From DUZB01 sp964407525 (GTDB lineage Bacteria; Desulfobacterota; DSM-4660; Desulfatiglandales; Desulfatiglandaceae), in assembly GCA_964407525.1 (NCBI GenBank), contig CAYOWC010000215.1, positions 1 through 8,725 on the forward strand: a stretch of DNA of 8,725 bases, written 5' to 3'. This document shows, in pieces, positions 1 through 5,512 of this stretch. The position numbers and the translations under genes are program-made. The notes beneath the pieces were generated by a model that saw only the letters and a program-made list of their open reading frames with translations, was not told where the DNA came from and did not search any database. Within the stretch, counting starts at the first letter, position 1, and every line of letters starts with the position of its first letter.

Positions 1-68
1 AATTCTTCACCGGAAAGCGGTATGAATCTCATTCATTCACGGGTATTGGTTCTAATTCGTCCACGTAA
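1..68 (+). other. Possible tail of an upstream gene entering the window
   Basis: The operon clearly begins outside the window. Two candidate 3' ends are visible. One frame ends at TGA 23-25, overlapping the ATG at 22 as ATGA. Another runs from base 3 to TAA 66-68 and ends in SFTGIGSNSST. Neither tail is long enough to recognise. The second would leave about 50 bases before the ketosynthase start at 121. Confidence 0.25.
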
Positions 69-120
69 TCCGATCATCCAGGAATACGTTCGACAGTTGA
101 AAAAAATCAGAGAGATGGGA

Positions 121-1251
121 ATGAATGTTATTGTAACGGATTATGCCGCTGTCACAGCCTTAGGATCAAGCCTTGAAGAATTATGGCAGGGGCTCCTCCT
201 TGGGAAAACAGCTATTCAACCGGTTCAGCGCTTTCCCTCCTCTCATTACAGGAGCAATTTTGCTGCGTGTATCGAAGGCCTGTCTCCATCGGGCAAAGGT
301 TCCATGACCCACGATCTGTTGAATCGCCTGGCTTCCCAGGTAAAAGATGTGCCACCTGATGCCACACTGATTACAGCGACCACCAAGGCGGGAATTGATA
401 ACCTTGAAAAACTCAAAAGAGGGACACCCTCCGACAGAAACGACATTCTTCTCTCTTCCATACCCGAGAGCGTTTCTTCAACCTTTGGCCTGAAAGATGT
501 CGGTTTCAATGTCAGCGCGGCCTGTGCTTCTTCTTCCATTGCCGTTGCAAGGGCAGCCGCATTGATTCGACACGAGAGGGTGGACGCCGTTCTTGTCTGC
601 TGCATCGACCTCGTTACAGAATTTGTGTTTTCCGGATTTTCCTCCCTCGGTGCCCTGTCCGCATCACCGGCCATGCCTTTTGACAAAAACCGAAGCGGCC
701 TTAGCTTGGGAGAGGGAGCAGCTTTTATCCTCCTCATGAGTGAGATGCGCGCGCAACGGGAAGGGAGACCGATTCTGGGCCGGATAACAGGGTGGGGTAT
801 ATCAGGAGACGCTTTTCATCTTACAGCCCCTGCACGGGATGGATGCGGCCTTATCAGAGCGATTCGTAAAGCGCTTGGCATCTCGCAGATCGGTATGGAA
901 GAAATAAACGCGGTTTGTGCACACGGCACCGGCACAATCCATAACGACAGCATGGAACTCGCTGCCTTCCACTCCATATTCGGCGCCCGAAAACCATCTG
1001 TCTATTCTGTAAAAGGAGCCATCGGGCACACACTGGGAGCAGCAGGAGGGATTGAAGTGGCGCTTGGAGTAAGATCTCTTTCAGAAGGGCTCATTCCTCC
1101 GACTGTAGGACTCACTTCCCCTGAAGAAGCCGCCGAGGGTATGGTATCTTCTCATCTCCAGGAATTTGGCGGGGATTACCTTCTTACCACCAATTCAGGT
1201 TTTGGCGGTGTAAATTCGGCGCTTATTCTGAAACGAGGTATCAGCGCATGA
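121..1251 (+). CDS. Beta-ketoacyl-[ACP] synthase family protein (FabF-like ketosynthase)
   Basis: This enzyme condenses an acyl chain with malonyl-ACP in the cytoplasm. With the ATG at 121 the protein has 376 residues, close to the usual FabF length of about 400. The catalytic triad is complete: Cys135 in SAACASSS, His268 in AHGTGT and His303 in GAIGHTLGAAG, preceded by the conserved Lys298. The N-terminal NVIVTDYAAVTALGSS matches the usual start of the fold, so I chose 121. The frame is open to the window edge, with other in-frame ATGs at 115 and 22. Starting at 22 would add 33 residues unlike the family, although that ATG overlaps a TGA in another frame. The stop overlaps the next gene, a chain length factor homologue, which points to a polyene or pigment-type pathway rather than housekeeping fatty acid synthesis. 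Function is firm; the exact product is inferred. Confidence 0.93.
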   Translation: MNVIVTDYAAVTALGSSLEELWQGLLLGKTAIQPVQRFPSSHYRSNFAACIEGLSPSGKGSMTHDLLNRLASQVKDVPPDATLITATTKAGIDNLEKLKRGTPSDRNDILLSSIPESVSSTFGLKDVGFNVSAACASSSIAVARAAALIRHERVDAVLVCCIDLVTEFVFSGFSSLGALSASPAMPFDKNRSGLSLGEGAAFILLMSEMRAQREGRPILGRITGWGISGDAFHLTAPARDGCGLIRAIRKALGISQIGMEEINAVCAHGTGTIHNDSMELAAFHSIFGARKPSVYSVKGAIGHTLGAAGGIEVALGVRSLSEGLIPPTVGLTSPEEAAEGMVSSHLQEFGGDYLLTTNSGFGGVNSALILKRGISA

Positions 1252-1961
1252 GCTTGTTTGTCACCGGAGCAGGGTGGACCACGGCGGCAGGAATATGCCG
1301 GGGTAGACAAAGCATACGATTTTCCATGCCTGAAGGGCAACTTCCTCCCATCACAAGAAAATCTGTCTTCGACACCCCCTACCAGCATTTTGGCCGTCTG
1401 GACCGGTTCTCGAAACTTGGCCTGGCCTCCATTGCCATGGCGTTGAAGGATGCGCGACACGAGGCCTGCAGTGAGCTCAGAGATATGGCGATCATCGTTT
1501 CTACTACCTATGGCTGCCTGCACACAGACATGGATTATTTCGACACGGTGATGCCGGAGGCAGGGAAATTGGCCAGCCCTGCCCTTTTCTCCTATACCCT
1601 TCCCAATTCTTTTTTAGGAGAAGCATCCTGCCGTTTCGGACTTACGGGGGCAACATTCGTCATCAATGAATGGCCTTCCATGGGACTGTCCGGATTAAAA
1701 ACCGCGATGGACGGAATCACATTTGATGAGTTCGAAAATGCATTGGTGGGCTTCTGTGATCCGGGCACTCCTTCAGGTTTTGAAAATAAACCGGGGATGG
1801 TTCCAGGCTCCCTTTTCTTTGTCATTGACAAGGCCCAAAATTCCGAATATCCACCTTATGGTACAATTACTTTAGACGGCAAAAATGTTATCCTTTTTAA
1901 TGGGAAACGGATACGTGACCTTGCCCATCTCGCAAAGGAATGTGTTTCGGTGAACGCCTGA
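1248..1961 (+). CDS. Beta-ketoacyl synthase chain length factor homologue (short KS-like, no active cysteine)
   Basis: This 237-residue protein has the N-terminal ketosynthase (thiolase-like) fold, starting SLFVTGAGWTTAAG. It lacks the region holding the two catalytic histidines. Where the partner ketosynthase has SAACASSS, this protein reads VINEWPSMG, so Trp142 takes the place of the active cysteine and no condensation activity is expected. Known short homologues of this type sit beside a ketosynthase in aryl polyene clusters and pair with it as a chain length factor. I infer the same heteromeric partnership here. The start codon overlaps the stop of the ketosynthase (ATGA), and a Shine-Dalgarno CGAGGT lies 8 bases upstream, so the two are probably translationally coupled. 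The alignment across the active site is by eye. Confidence 0.85.
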   Translation: MSLFVTGAGWTTAAGICRGRQSIRFSMPEGQLPPITRKSVFDTPYQHFGRLDRFSKLGLASIAMALKDARHEACSELRDMAIIVSTTYGCLHTDMDYFDTVMPEAGKLASPALFSYTLPNSFLGEASCRFGLTGATFVINEWPSMGLSGLKTAMDGITFDEFENALVGFCDPGTPSGFENKPGMVPGSLFFVIDKAQNSEYPPYGTITLDGKNVILFNGKRIRDLAHLAKECVSVNA

Positions 1962-1983
1962 TCGAATGCTATATGGAAAACCT

Positions 1984-2736
1984 ATGAACCACGATACCCT
2001 GATTCAAGAATCCTCACGTCCTGCACTGCAGACAGCCATCGTTATTCCCGTTTTTAACCATGGTTCCACCTTGGAAGAGGTTGTTTCAAAGGCCAAAGAT
2101 GTCCATGAAACGGTAATTGTTGTAGACGACGGGAGTACGGACCTTGGAACAAATATTCTTGATGGTCTGGGAGCGGAAATAATCCGCCATCCGATAAACA
2201 TGGGAAAAGGCGCAGCGATCCTTTCCGGTGCAAGGAGAGCCCGTGAACTGAAAATGACCCATATCGTAACCATGGATGCAGACGGACAACATGCCCCTGC
2301 TGATTTTCAGCATTTTTCCAGGATGATAGAACAATACCCCCATGCGATCATTGTGGGGAAACGAGACCTTGAAAAAGCGGAGGCACCTCGATCTTCCCGT
2401 ATAGGGAGAGAAATTTCCAACTTCTGGCTTCGCGTTGAAACAGGAAAAAAACTAGGCGATGCCCAGAGCGGATTTCGTGCCTACCCTGTTCACCTCTTTG
2501 AAGCCCTACCACTAAGAGAGAGAGGATTCCCTTTTGAGATTGAAGTGCTGGTGAAGGCGGCATGGGCGGGGATTGAATTGAAGGACGTCAATATTTCCGC
2601 ATATTACCCTGCAGGAAAAAAACGCATATCCCATTTCAAGCTTTTTAAAGACAATGTGAAGCTCAGTCGGTTGAATACAAAATTATTCCTCAGATCGTTG
2701 ATTCCCCTGCCCCATAAAAAATTGAAAGGAATTTGA
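1984..2736 (+). CDS. Glycosyltransferase family 2 (DPM1/DPG-synthase-like)
   Basis: This is a GT-A fold, metal-dependent transferase of a sugar from an activated donor. The 250-residue protein shows the family order: an IVIPVFN opening (19-25), VVDDGSTD (46-53) for nucleotide binding, GKGAA (74-78), the DADGQH motif with metal-binding Asp98 and Asp100, and the AQSGFRAY segment. It has no C-terminal membrane helices, so it is soluble or peripheral. Downstream of a ketosynthase and chain length factor it could glycosylate a polyene lipid or its anchor, which is inference from neighbourhood. I chose ATG 1984, preceded by a weak GGAA. The in-frame ATG at 1966, 4 bases after the previous stop, has no Shine-Dalgarno but is possible. 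The next gene starts one base after the stop. Confidence 0.9.
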   Translation: MNHDTLIQESSRPALQTAIVIPVFNHGSTLEEVVSKAKDVHETVIVVDDGSTDLGTNILDGLGAEIIRHPINMGKGAAILSGARRARELKMTHIVTMDADGQHAPADFQHFSRMIEQYPHAIIVGKRDLEKAEAPRSSRIGREISNFWLRVETGKKLGDAQSGFRAYPVHLFEALPLRERGFPFEIEVLVKAAWAGIELKDVNISAYYPAGKKRISHFKLFKDNVKLSRLNTKLFLRSLIPLPHKKLKGI

Positions 2737-2737
2737 A

Positions 2738-3256
2738 ATGATTAATTACCTCCGAACGCGCAGAAGTGTCAGAAAATACGAACCTGGGAACATTGAAGAC
2801 GACAAGATAGAGATCCTGCAGGAAGCCTTATTGCGATCGCCCACATCAAGGAACTTCAGACCATGGGAATTTATTTTTGTGGTTGACAGGGATTTGTTAC
2901 TTCTTCTGTCCCAGGCCAAACCGCACGGGGCCGGCTTTTTAAAAGGGGCTGCCCTTGGTATTGTGGTCTGCGGGGATGAAAGCAGGTCGGACGTGTGGGT
3001 TGAAGACTGTTCCATCGCTTCCATCCTGGTACAGATGACAGCGCAAAGCCTGGGTCTTGGAAGCTGCTGGATACAGATACGAAAAAGAACCCATGCCCAG
3101 GGGATGACCTCGGAAGCCTATATTCAGCAAGTCCTGGGATTGCCTGAAAACCTGAAAGTCGAATCGATTATCAGCATTGGATATCCTGCGGAAAAGAAGG
3201 AAGCCATTCCGAAAGAGAAACTGGAAACTCAAAAAATCCGGATAAACCGATACTAA
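2738..3256 (+). CDS. Nitroreductase family protein (FMN-dependent oxidoreductase)
   Basis: This 172-residue flavoprotein belongs to the family that reduces nitro groups, quinones or other acceptors using NAD(P)H and FMN. The N-terminal RTRRSVRKY (6-14) and SPTSRNFRPWEF (34-45) are the typical phosphate- and flavin-binding segments. GLGSCWIQIR and the C-terminal SIISIGYPAEKKEA also match the fold. It starts one base after the glycosyltransferase stop and is preceded by an AAAGGAAT ribosome site, so co-translation is likely. Its substrate cannot be read from the sequence. A role in tailoring the lipid made by the upstream genes is possible but unsupported beyond position. It is short for the superfamily but within range. 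Confidence 0.9.
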   Translation: MINYLRTRRSVRKYEPGNIEDDKIEILQEALLRSPTSRNFRPWEFIFVVDRDLLLLLSQAKPHGAGFLKGAALGIVVCGDESRSDVWVEDCSIASILVQMTAQSLGLGSCWIQIRKRTHAQGMTSEAYIQQVLGLPENLKVESIISIGYPAEKKEAIPKEKLETQKIRINRY

Positions 3257-3352
3257 GAGGTCGCAGAACGATGCGCCGCGAAAGAAGTTCCCGGACCACT
3301 TCCCAGGCCTGCGATGGAAGATCCTGGAATAGCACAGGTGGCAGGAGGGATG

Positions 3353-3733
3353 ATGAACCAATACCGTGAAATAATGGATGTCATCGGGACAGCAATTGAT
3401 GGGATAGGTGTTCTGGTGATTGTTGTTGGTGCCTTGCTTGCAACAGGGAATTTCCTTTTCCGAAGGCAGGAAAAACCCGGAAATTCGTACCGACTTTACC
3501 GACAGGATCTTGGAAAGGCTATCCTTTTGGGTCTTGAATTCCTTGTGGCGGGAGATATTATACGGACAGTTGTTGTTTCCCCGACAATGGAAAATGTTGT
3601 AATCCTCGGACTGATCGTACTGATCCGTACATTCCTCAGCATGGCCCTGCAAATGGAAGTGGAGGGACGCTGGCCATGGCAGCAGAAAGTTGAAACCTTA
3701 CCGCCCTCGTCGTGTCAGAAGGCTGACCAATAA
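3353..3733 (+). CDS. DUF1622 family membrane protein
   Basis: This small inner membrane protein of unknown function has three predicted helices. The first spans about DVIGTAIDGIGVLV to LLATGNFLF, the second is in AILLGLEFLVAGDIIRTVVV and the third in NVVILGLIVLIRTFLSMAL. The stretch YRLYRQDLGKAILLGLEFL and the closing EVEGRWPWQQK are the hallmark of DUF1622, where the charged residues between helices are highly conserved. I chose ATG 3353 because AGGAGG lies 4 bases before it, giving 126 residues. ATG 3350 and ATG 3314 are in-frame alternatives, and 3314 lacks a ribosome site. About 96 bases separate it from the nitroreductase, with no clear promoter or terminator between, so linkage to the operon is uncertain. 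Confidence 0.88.
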   Translation: MNQYREIMDVIGTAIDGIGVLVIVVGALLATGNFLFRRQEKPGNSYRLYRQDLGKAILLGLEFLVAGDIIRTVVVSPTMENVVILGLIVLIRTFLSMALQMEVEGRWPWQQKVETLPPSSCQKADQ

Positions 3734-3820
3734 AAATTACCGGATCAAGTAGAAGAAGGGGAATTATTTCTCAACACAGAAGTAGGAACATTGTATAAAA
3801 AGTGCGAGGCTATAAATTCT

Positions 3821-3875
3821 AAGGCGGCGAAGCCGCAACCAAAATGTCTCGCGCAAAGACGCAAAGGCGCAAAGA
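3821..3875 (+). repeat. Dispersed-repeat-like block: GC hairpin plus three CGCAAAGA octamers
   Basis: GCGGC (3824-3828), a GAA loop and GCCGC (3832-3836) form a short perfect hairpin. After AACCAAAATGTCTCG come three tandem octamers: CGCAAAGA (3852-3859), CGCAAAGG (3860-3867) and CGCAAAGA (3868-3875). From memory, TCTCGCGCAAAGACGCAAAG-type blocks occur as dispersed intergenic repeats in many environmental bacteria and produce spurious peptides beginning MSRAKTQRRK. I take this as a repeat copy rather than coding sequence. The ATG inside it is in frame with the acetyltransferase that follows. Confidence 0.7.
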
Positions 3876-3918
3876 TTTTCTTGTTTTTTGTGACAGAAAA
3901 CCAGGTGATAAGGTACTA

Positions 3919-4413
3919 ATGGAAAGACTGACACTCAAAACCGGCTACCAGCCCGGCGTTATTGGAAGAGTAGCCCAAATGCATGCCTTGTATTATTATG
4001 AGCACTGGAATTTCGGTTCTTTTTTTGAAGCGAAAGTGGCCTCCGAAATGGCAGAGTTCATGAAAAGGTATGAGGATGGCCGTGACCTCCTGCAGACCGC
4101 CGTAACAAAAGGGCAAATTGAAGGCTCTATTGTTATCGATGGATTGCATGCAAAGGAAAAAGGCGCCCACCTCAGATGGTTCATCCTATCCGATGTTCTC
4201 CGATCACAGGGAGTTGGCACACTGTTTACAGAAAATGCCATGAAATTCTGCCGAAGAAATGGGTATAAAAAGGTTTACCTGTGGACATTTGAAGGACTTG
4301 ACGCAGCCAGGCATATCTATGAACAAGCGGGCTTTTGTCTCCAAAGGGAAAAGATTGGTGAACAATGGGGAGTTCAGGTTAAAGAACAATGCTTTGAAGC
4401 GGTTTTGGATTAG
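3919..4413 (+). CDS. GNAT family N-acetyltransferase
   Basis: This enzyme transfers an acetyl group from acetyl-CoA to an unidentified amine. The 164-residue protein carries the acetyl-CoA motif A, with LRWFILSDVLRSQGVGTLF at about 85-103 (RSQGVG being the Q/R-x-x-G-x-G loop), and motif B, LWTFEGLDAARHIYEQAGF. The N-terminal YQPGVIGRVAQMHALYYYEHW resembles the acetyltransferase half of MarR-GNAT fusion regulators, but there is no MarR part here. The frame is open back to ATG 3844, but those 25 codons come from the adjacent dispersed repeat. I chose ATG 3919, with AGGTGATAAGG just upstream. It appears monocistronic, flanked by a repeat and a possible weak terminator. The substrate is unknown. 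Confidence 0.88.
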   Translation: MERLTLKTGYQPGVIGRVAQMHALYYYEHWNFGSFFEAKVASEMAEFMKRYEDGRDLLQTAVTKGQIEGSIVIDGLHAKEKGAHLRWFILSDVLRSQGVGTLFTENAMKFCRRNGYKKVYLWTFEGLDAARHIYEQAGFCLQREKIGEQWGVQVKEQCFEAVLD

Positions 4414-4450
4414 GTAGATATCATGACGCGTGAAGTCTACCATTCTGCTT
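4413..4450 (+). terminator. Possible weak intrinsic terminator after the acetyltransferase
   Basis: GGTAGA (4413-4418) pairs with TCTACC (4436-4441), and an inner TCA/TGA extends the stem around a TGACGCG loop. The sequence ATTCTGCTTTT follows, which is only a short T-run. The stem is 6 perfect base pairs, so termination is plausible but not strong. Confidence 0.3.
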
Positions 4451-4484
4451 TTGACTATCAGCCGTTCGTTTCATGCAATGTGCC

Positions 4485-4511
4485 TTGACAAACTTAGTCA
4501 ATAGGACTAAG
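4485..4511 (+). promoter_or_regulatory. Nested inverted repeats, likely autoregulatory operator
   Basis: CTTAGTC (4493-4499) and GACTAAG (4505-4511) form a perfect 7-base inverted repeat with a 5-base centre. It lies inside the promoter spacer and overlaps the -10 box. A second inverted repeat, TTGAC (4485-4489) with GTCAA (4497-4501), starts in the -35 box and shares the middle half-site. Antitoxins of this kind, with their toxins, usually repress their own promoter through such repeats, so I infer autorepression. A further TTGACTA at 4451-4457 could be an extra half-site. Confidence 0.7.
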
Positions 4512-4513
4512 AT
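4485..4513 (+). promoter_or_regulatory. Sigma70-type promoter of the toxin-antitoxin operon
   Basis: A consensus -35 box TTGACA (4485-4490) is followed by a 17-base spacer and a -10 box TAAGAT (4508-4513). It lies 33 bases before the chosen antitoxin start. It is the clearest promoter in the window. Confidence 0.75.
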
Positions 4514-4546
4514 AGATATTAAATGAAAATAAACTTGGAGGATAGG

Positions 4547-4777
4547 ATGAAGGTGGTTAATATTCACGAAGCGAAAACGACGCTCTCTGCGTTGCTGGTT
4601 GAGGTTGAAAAATCAGGTGAGAGAGTTTTCATTTGCCGGAATGGAAAACCCGTCGCAGACCTGGTGCCCCATGAACGGCGGAATCGCCTCATTCCTCACC
4701 CCACCATGAGCCATATTACGATCAAGTATGATCCAATCGAGCCTTTGACCCCGGATGAATGGCCGGAGATAACCTGA
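4547..4777 (+). CDS. Type II toxin-antitoxin antitoxin, Phd/YefM family
   Basis: This 76-residue protein neutralises the PIN-domain toxin encoded next to it and probably binds its own promoter. The N-terminus, VVNIHEAKTTLSALLVEVEKSGERVFICRNGKPVADLVP, is the typical Phd/YefM DNA-binding fold. The C-terminal tail, ITIKYDPIEPLTPDEWPEIT, is the acidic part expected to wrap the toxin. I chose ATG 4547 because GGAGG (4537-4541) lies 5 bases before it and the family usually starts at this point. The in-frame ATG at 4523 would add eight residues without a ribosome site. The stop shares its last base with the toxin start (TGATG), giving coupled expression. Confidence 0.92.
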   Translation: MKVVNIHEAKTTLSALLVEVEKSGERVFICRNGKPVADLVPHERRNRLIPHPTMSHITIKYDPIEPLTPDEWPEIT

Positions 4778-5154
4778 TGCTTCTGGACACATGCGCTCTT
4801 CTCTGGTTGAGTCAGGGTGGAGGACAATTGTCCGCGGGTGTCCTTCAAAAGCTAGCCGAGGCACCGTTTGTCTATGTCTCTGCTATCAGTGGTTTTGAAA
4901 TTGGAATTAAATACAAAAAAAGGAAACTCGAGTTGCCGGCCCCGCCTTCCGATTGGTTCAACGTCATCGTTAAACATCACGATCTTCAGGTGCTTCCCCT
5001 CAATCTTGAAATCTGCATTCGCTCAACCGAACTGCCTCCCATTCACCAGGATCCCTGCGACCGGATGATCATCGCCTCCGCCCAAATTCTACGGCTGGCA
5101 GTCGTTACTGCGGATTCAATTTTTGAAGCCTATGAAGTTGAAACGGTGTGCTGA
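4777..5154 (+). CDS. vapC: VapC family toxin (PIN domain ribonuclease)
   Basis: This is a PIN-domain endoribonuclease toxin that arrests growth by cutting RNA, often tRNA or rRNA in this family, when the antitoxin is lost. The 125-residue protein keeps the acidic metal-binding set: Asp4 in LLDTCALLW, Glu41 in FEIGIKY, Asp95 in HQDPCDRMIIASA and Asp113 in VVTADSIF. It therefore looks active. I chose ATG 4777, which overlaps the antitoxin stop as TGATG with GGAGA (4765-4769) upstream. The in-frame ATG at 4759 lies inside the antitoxin and is less likely. This VapC subgroup is commonly paired with Phd/YefM antitoxins rather than VapB. The RNA target cannot be predicted from sequence. Confidence 0.92.
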   Translation: MLLDTCALLWLSQGGGQLSAGVLQKLAEAPFVYVSAISGFEIGIKYKKRKLELPAPPSDWFNVIVKHHDLQVLPLNLEICIRSTELPPIHQDPCDRMIIASAQILRLAVVTADSIFEAYEVETVC

Positions 5155-5210
5155 ATGAAGTATTCAGGGATCGGGGGACGATTGTTGAAAATTTCAATAT
5201 AACAACAAAG

Positions 5211-5273
5211 CATTCAAATGTTTGAATCCTTGTAAGCTAACGGCCATGTAAAAGCTAATTGCAGCTTTTAGGT
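5211..5273 (+). repeat. Direct repeat copy 1 (about 63 bases) with hairpin
   Basis: It begins with the palindrome ATTCAAA-TG-TTTGAAT, then TAAGCTAACGGC (5233-5244). It ends with a 24-base block (5250-5273) identical to copy 2. That block folds as an 8-base-pair hairpin, TAAAAGCT (5249-5256) with AGCTTTTA (5263-5270) around an AATTGC loop. The hairpin ends in a short T-run and could act as a weak terminator behind the toxin gene. Confidence 0.85.
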
Positions 5274-5411
5274 TTCAGGGAAAATCCATAATCTGCCATA
5301 TCACTTAAAAGATGCAATTAGCAGTTAGTGGTTACCTAGCCGCACAAAATAAATGGCTTACGGCGCAACGGGTTAGCATCAAAAAGTGAAAATCCCAACA
5401 TGGGAAAAAGT

Positions 5412-5476
5412 CATTCAAACGCTTGAGATCTTTAAGCTAACGGCTAATAGCTAAAAGCTAATTGCAGCTTTTAGGT
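5412..5476 (+). repeat. Direct repeat copy 2 (about 65 bases) with hairpin
   Basis: This is the same orientation and order as copy 1, 201 bases further on: CATTCAAA, TAAGCTAACGGC (5433-5444), then the identical 24-base block (5453-5476). The hairpin stem here is 9 base pairs, CTAAAAGCT (5451-5459) with AGCTTTTAG (5466-5474). TTGAGA (5423-5428) and TAATAG (5445-5450), 16 bases apart, could be a weak promoter for the following gene. A 9-base inverted copy of the core, GCAATTAGC, lies between the two repeats at 5314-5322. Confidence 0.85.
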
Positions 5477-5512
5477 ATCATAGAACGAATTCGTAGACGT
5501 GAGGTTTTTATT

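Larger units (their letters stand above)
5155..5512. other. Gene-free repeat-bearing intergenic region
   Basis: These 358 bases lie between the toxin gene and the YkgJ-type gene and hold no convincing coding sequence. They are richer in A and T than the neighbours. They contain small palindromes (CTGAAT/ATTCAG at 5151-5167 across the toxin stop, TTGAAA/TTTCAA at 5185-5197 and TCCCA/TGGGA at 5393-5405). They also contain two direct copies of a longer repeat and a short inverted copy of its core. Confidence 0.75.

Noticed and set aside
246..737. Minus-strand open frame of 163 codons
   Set aside because: It is antisense to the ketosynthase and its translation shows no family features.
2939..3652. 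Minus-strand open frame of 237 codons
   Set aside because: It lies opposite the nitroreductase and DUF1622 genes, both recognised. Its product is Cys/His-rich without a family pattern, as expected of a shadow frame.
3791..3816. Promoter before the acetyltransferase (TTGTAT and TATAAA)
   Set aside because: The spacing of 14 bases is too short for a standard promoter and both boxes are weak.
5393..5405. Minus-strand intrinsic terminator (TCCCA/TGGGA with a following T-run)
   Set aside because: The stem is only 5 base pairs and there is no minus-strand gene for it to terminate.
5211..5476. Two-repeat CRISPR array
   Set aside because: The copies are imperfect, about 64 bases long and 201 bases apart, with no cas genes nearby. 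This does not fit a repeat-spacer array.
5211..5476. Integron attC sites
   Set aside because: The hairpins are short and AT-rich. The conserved GTTRRRY / RYYYAAC core pair is not present, and there is no integrase in the window.
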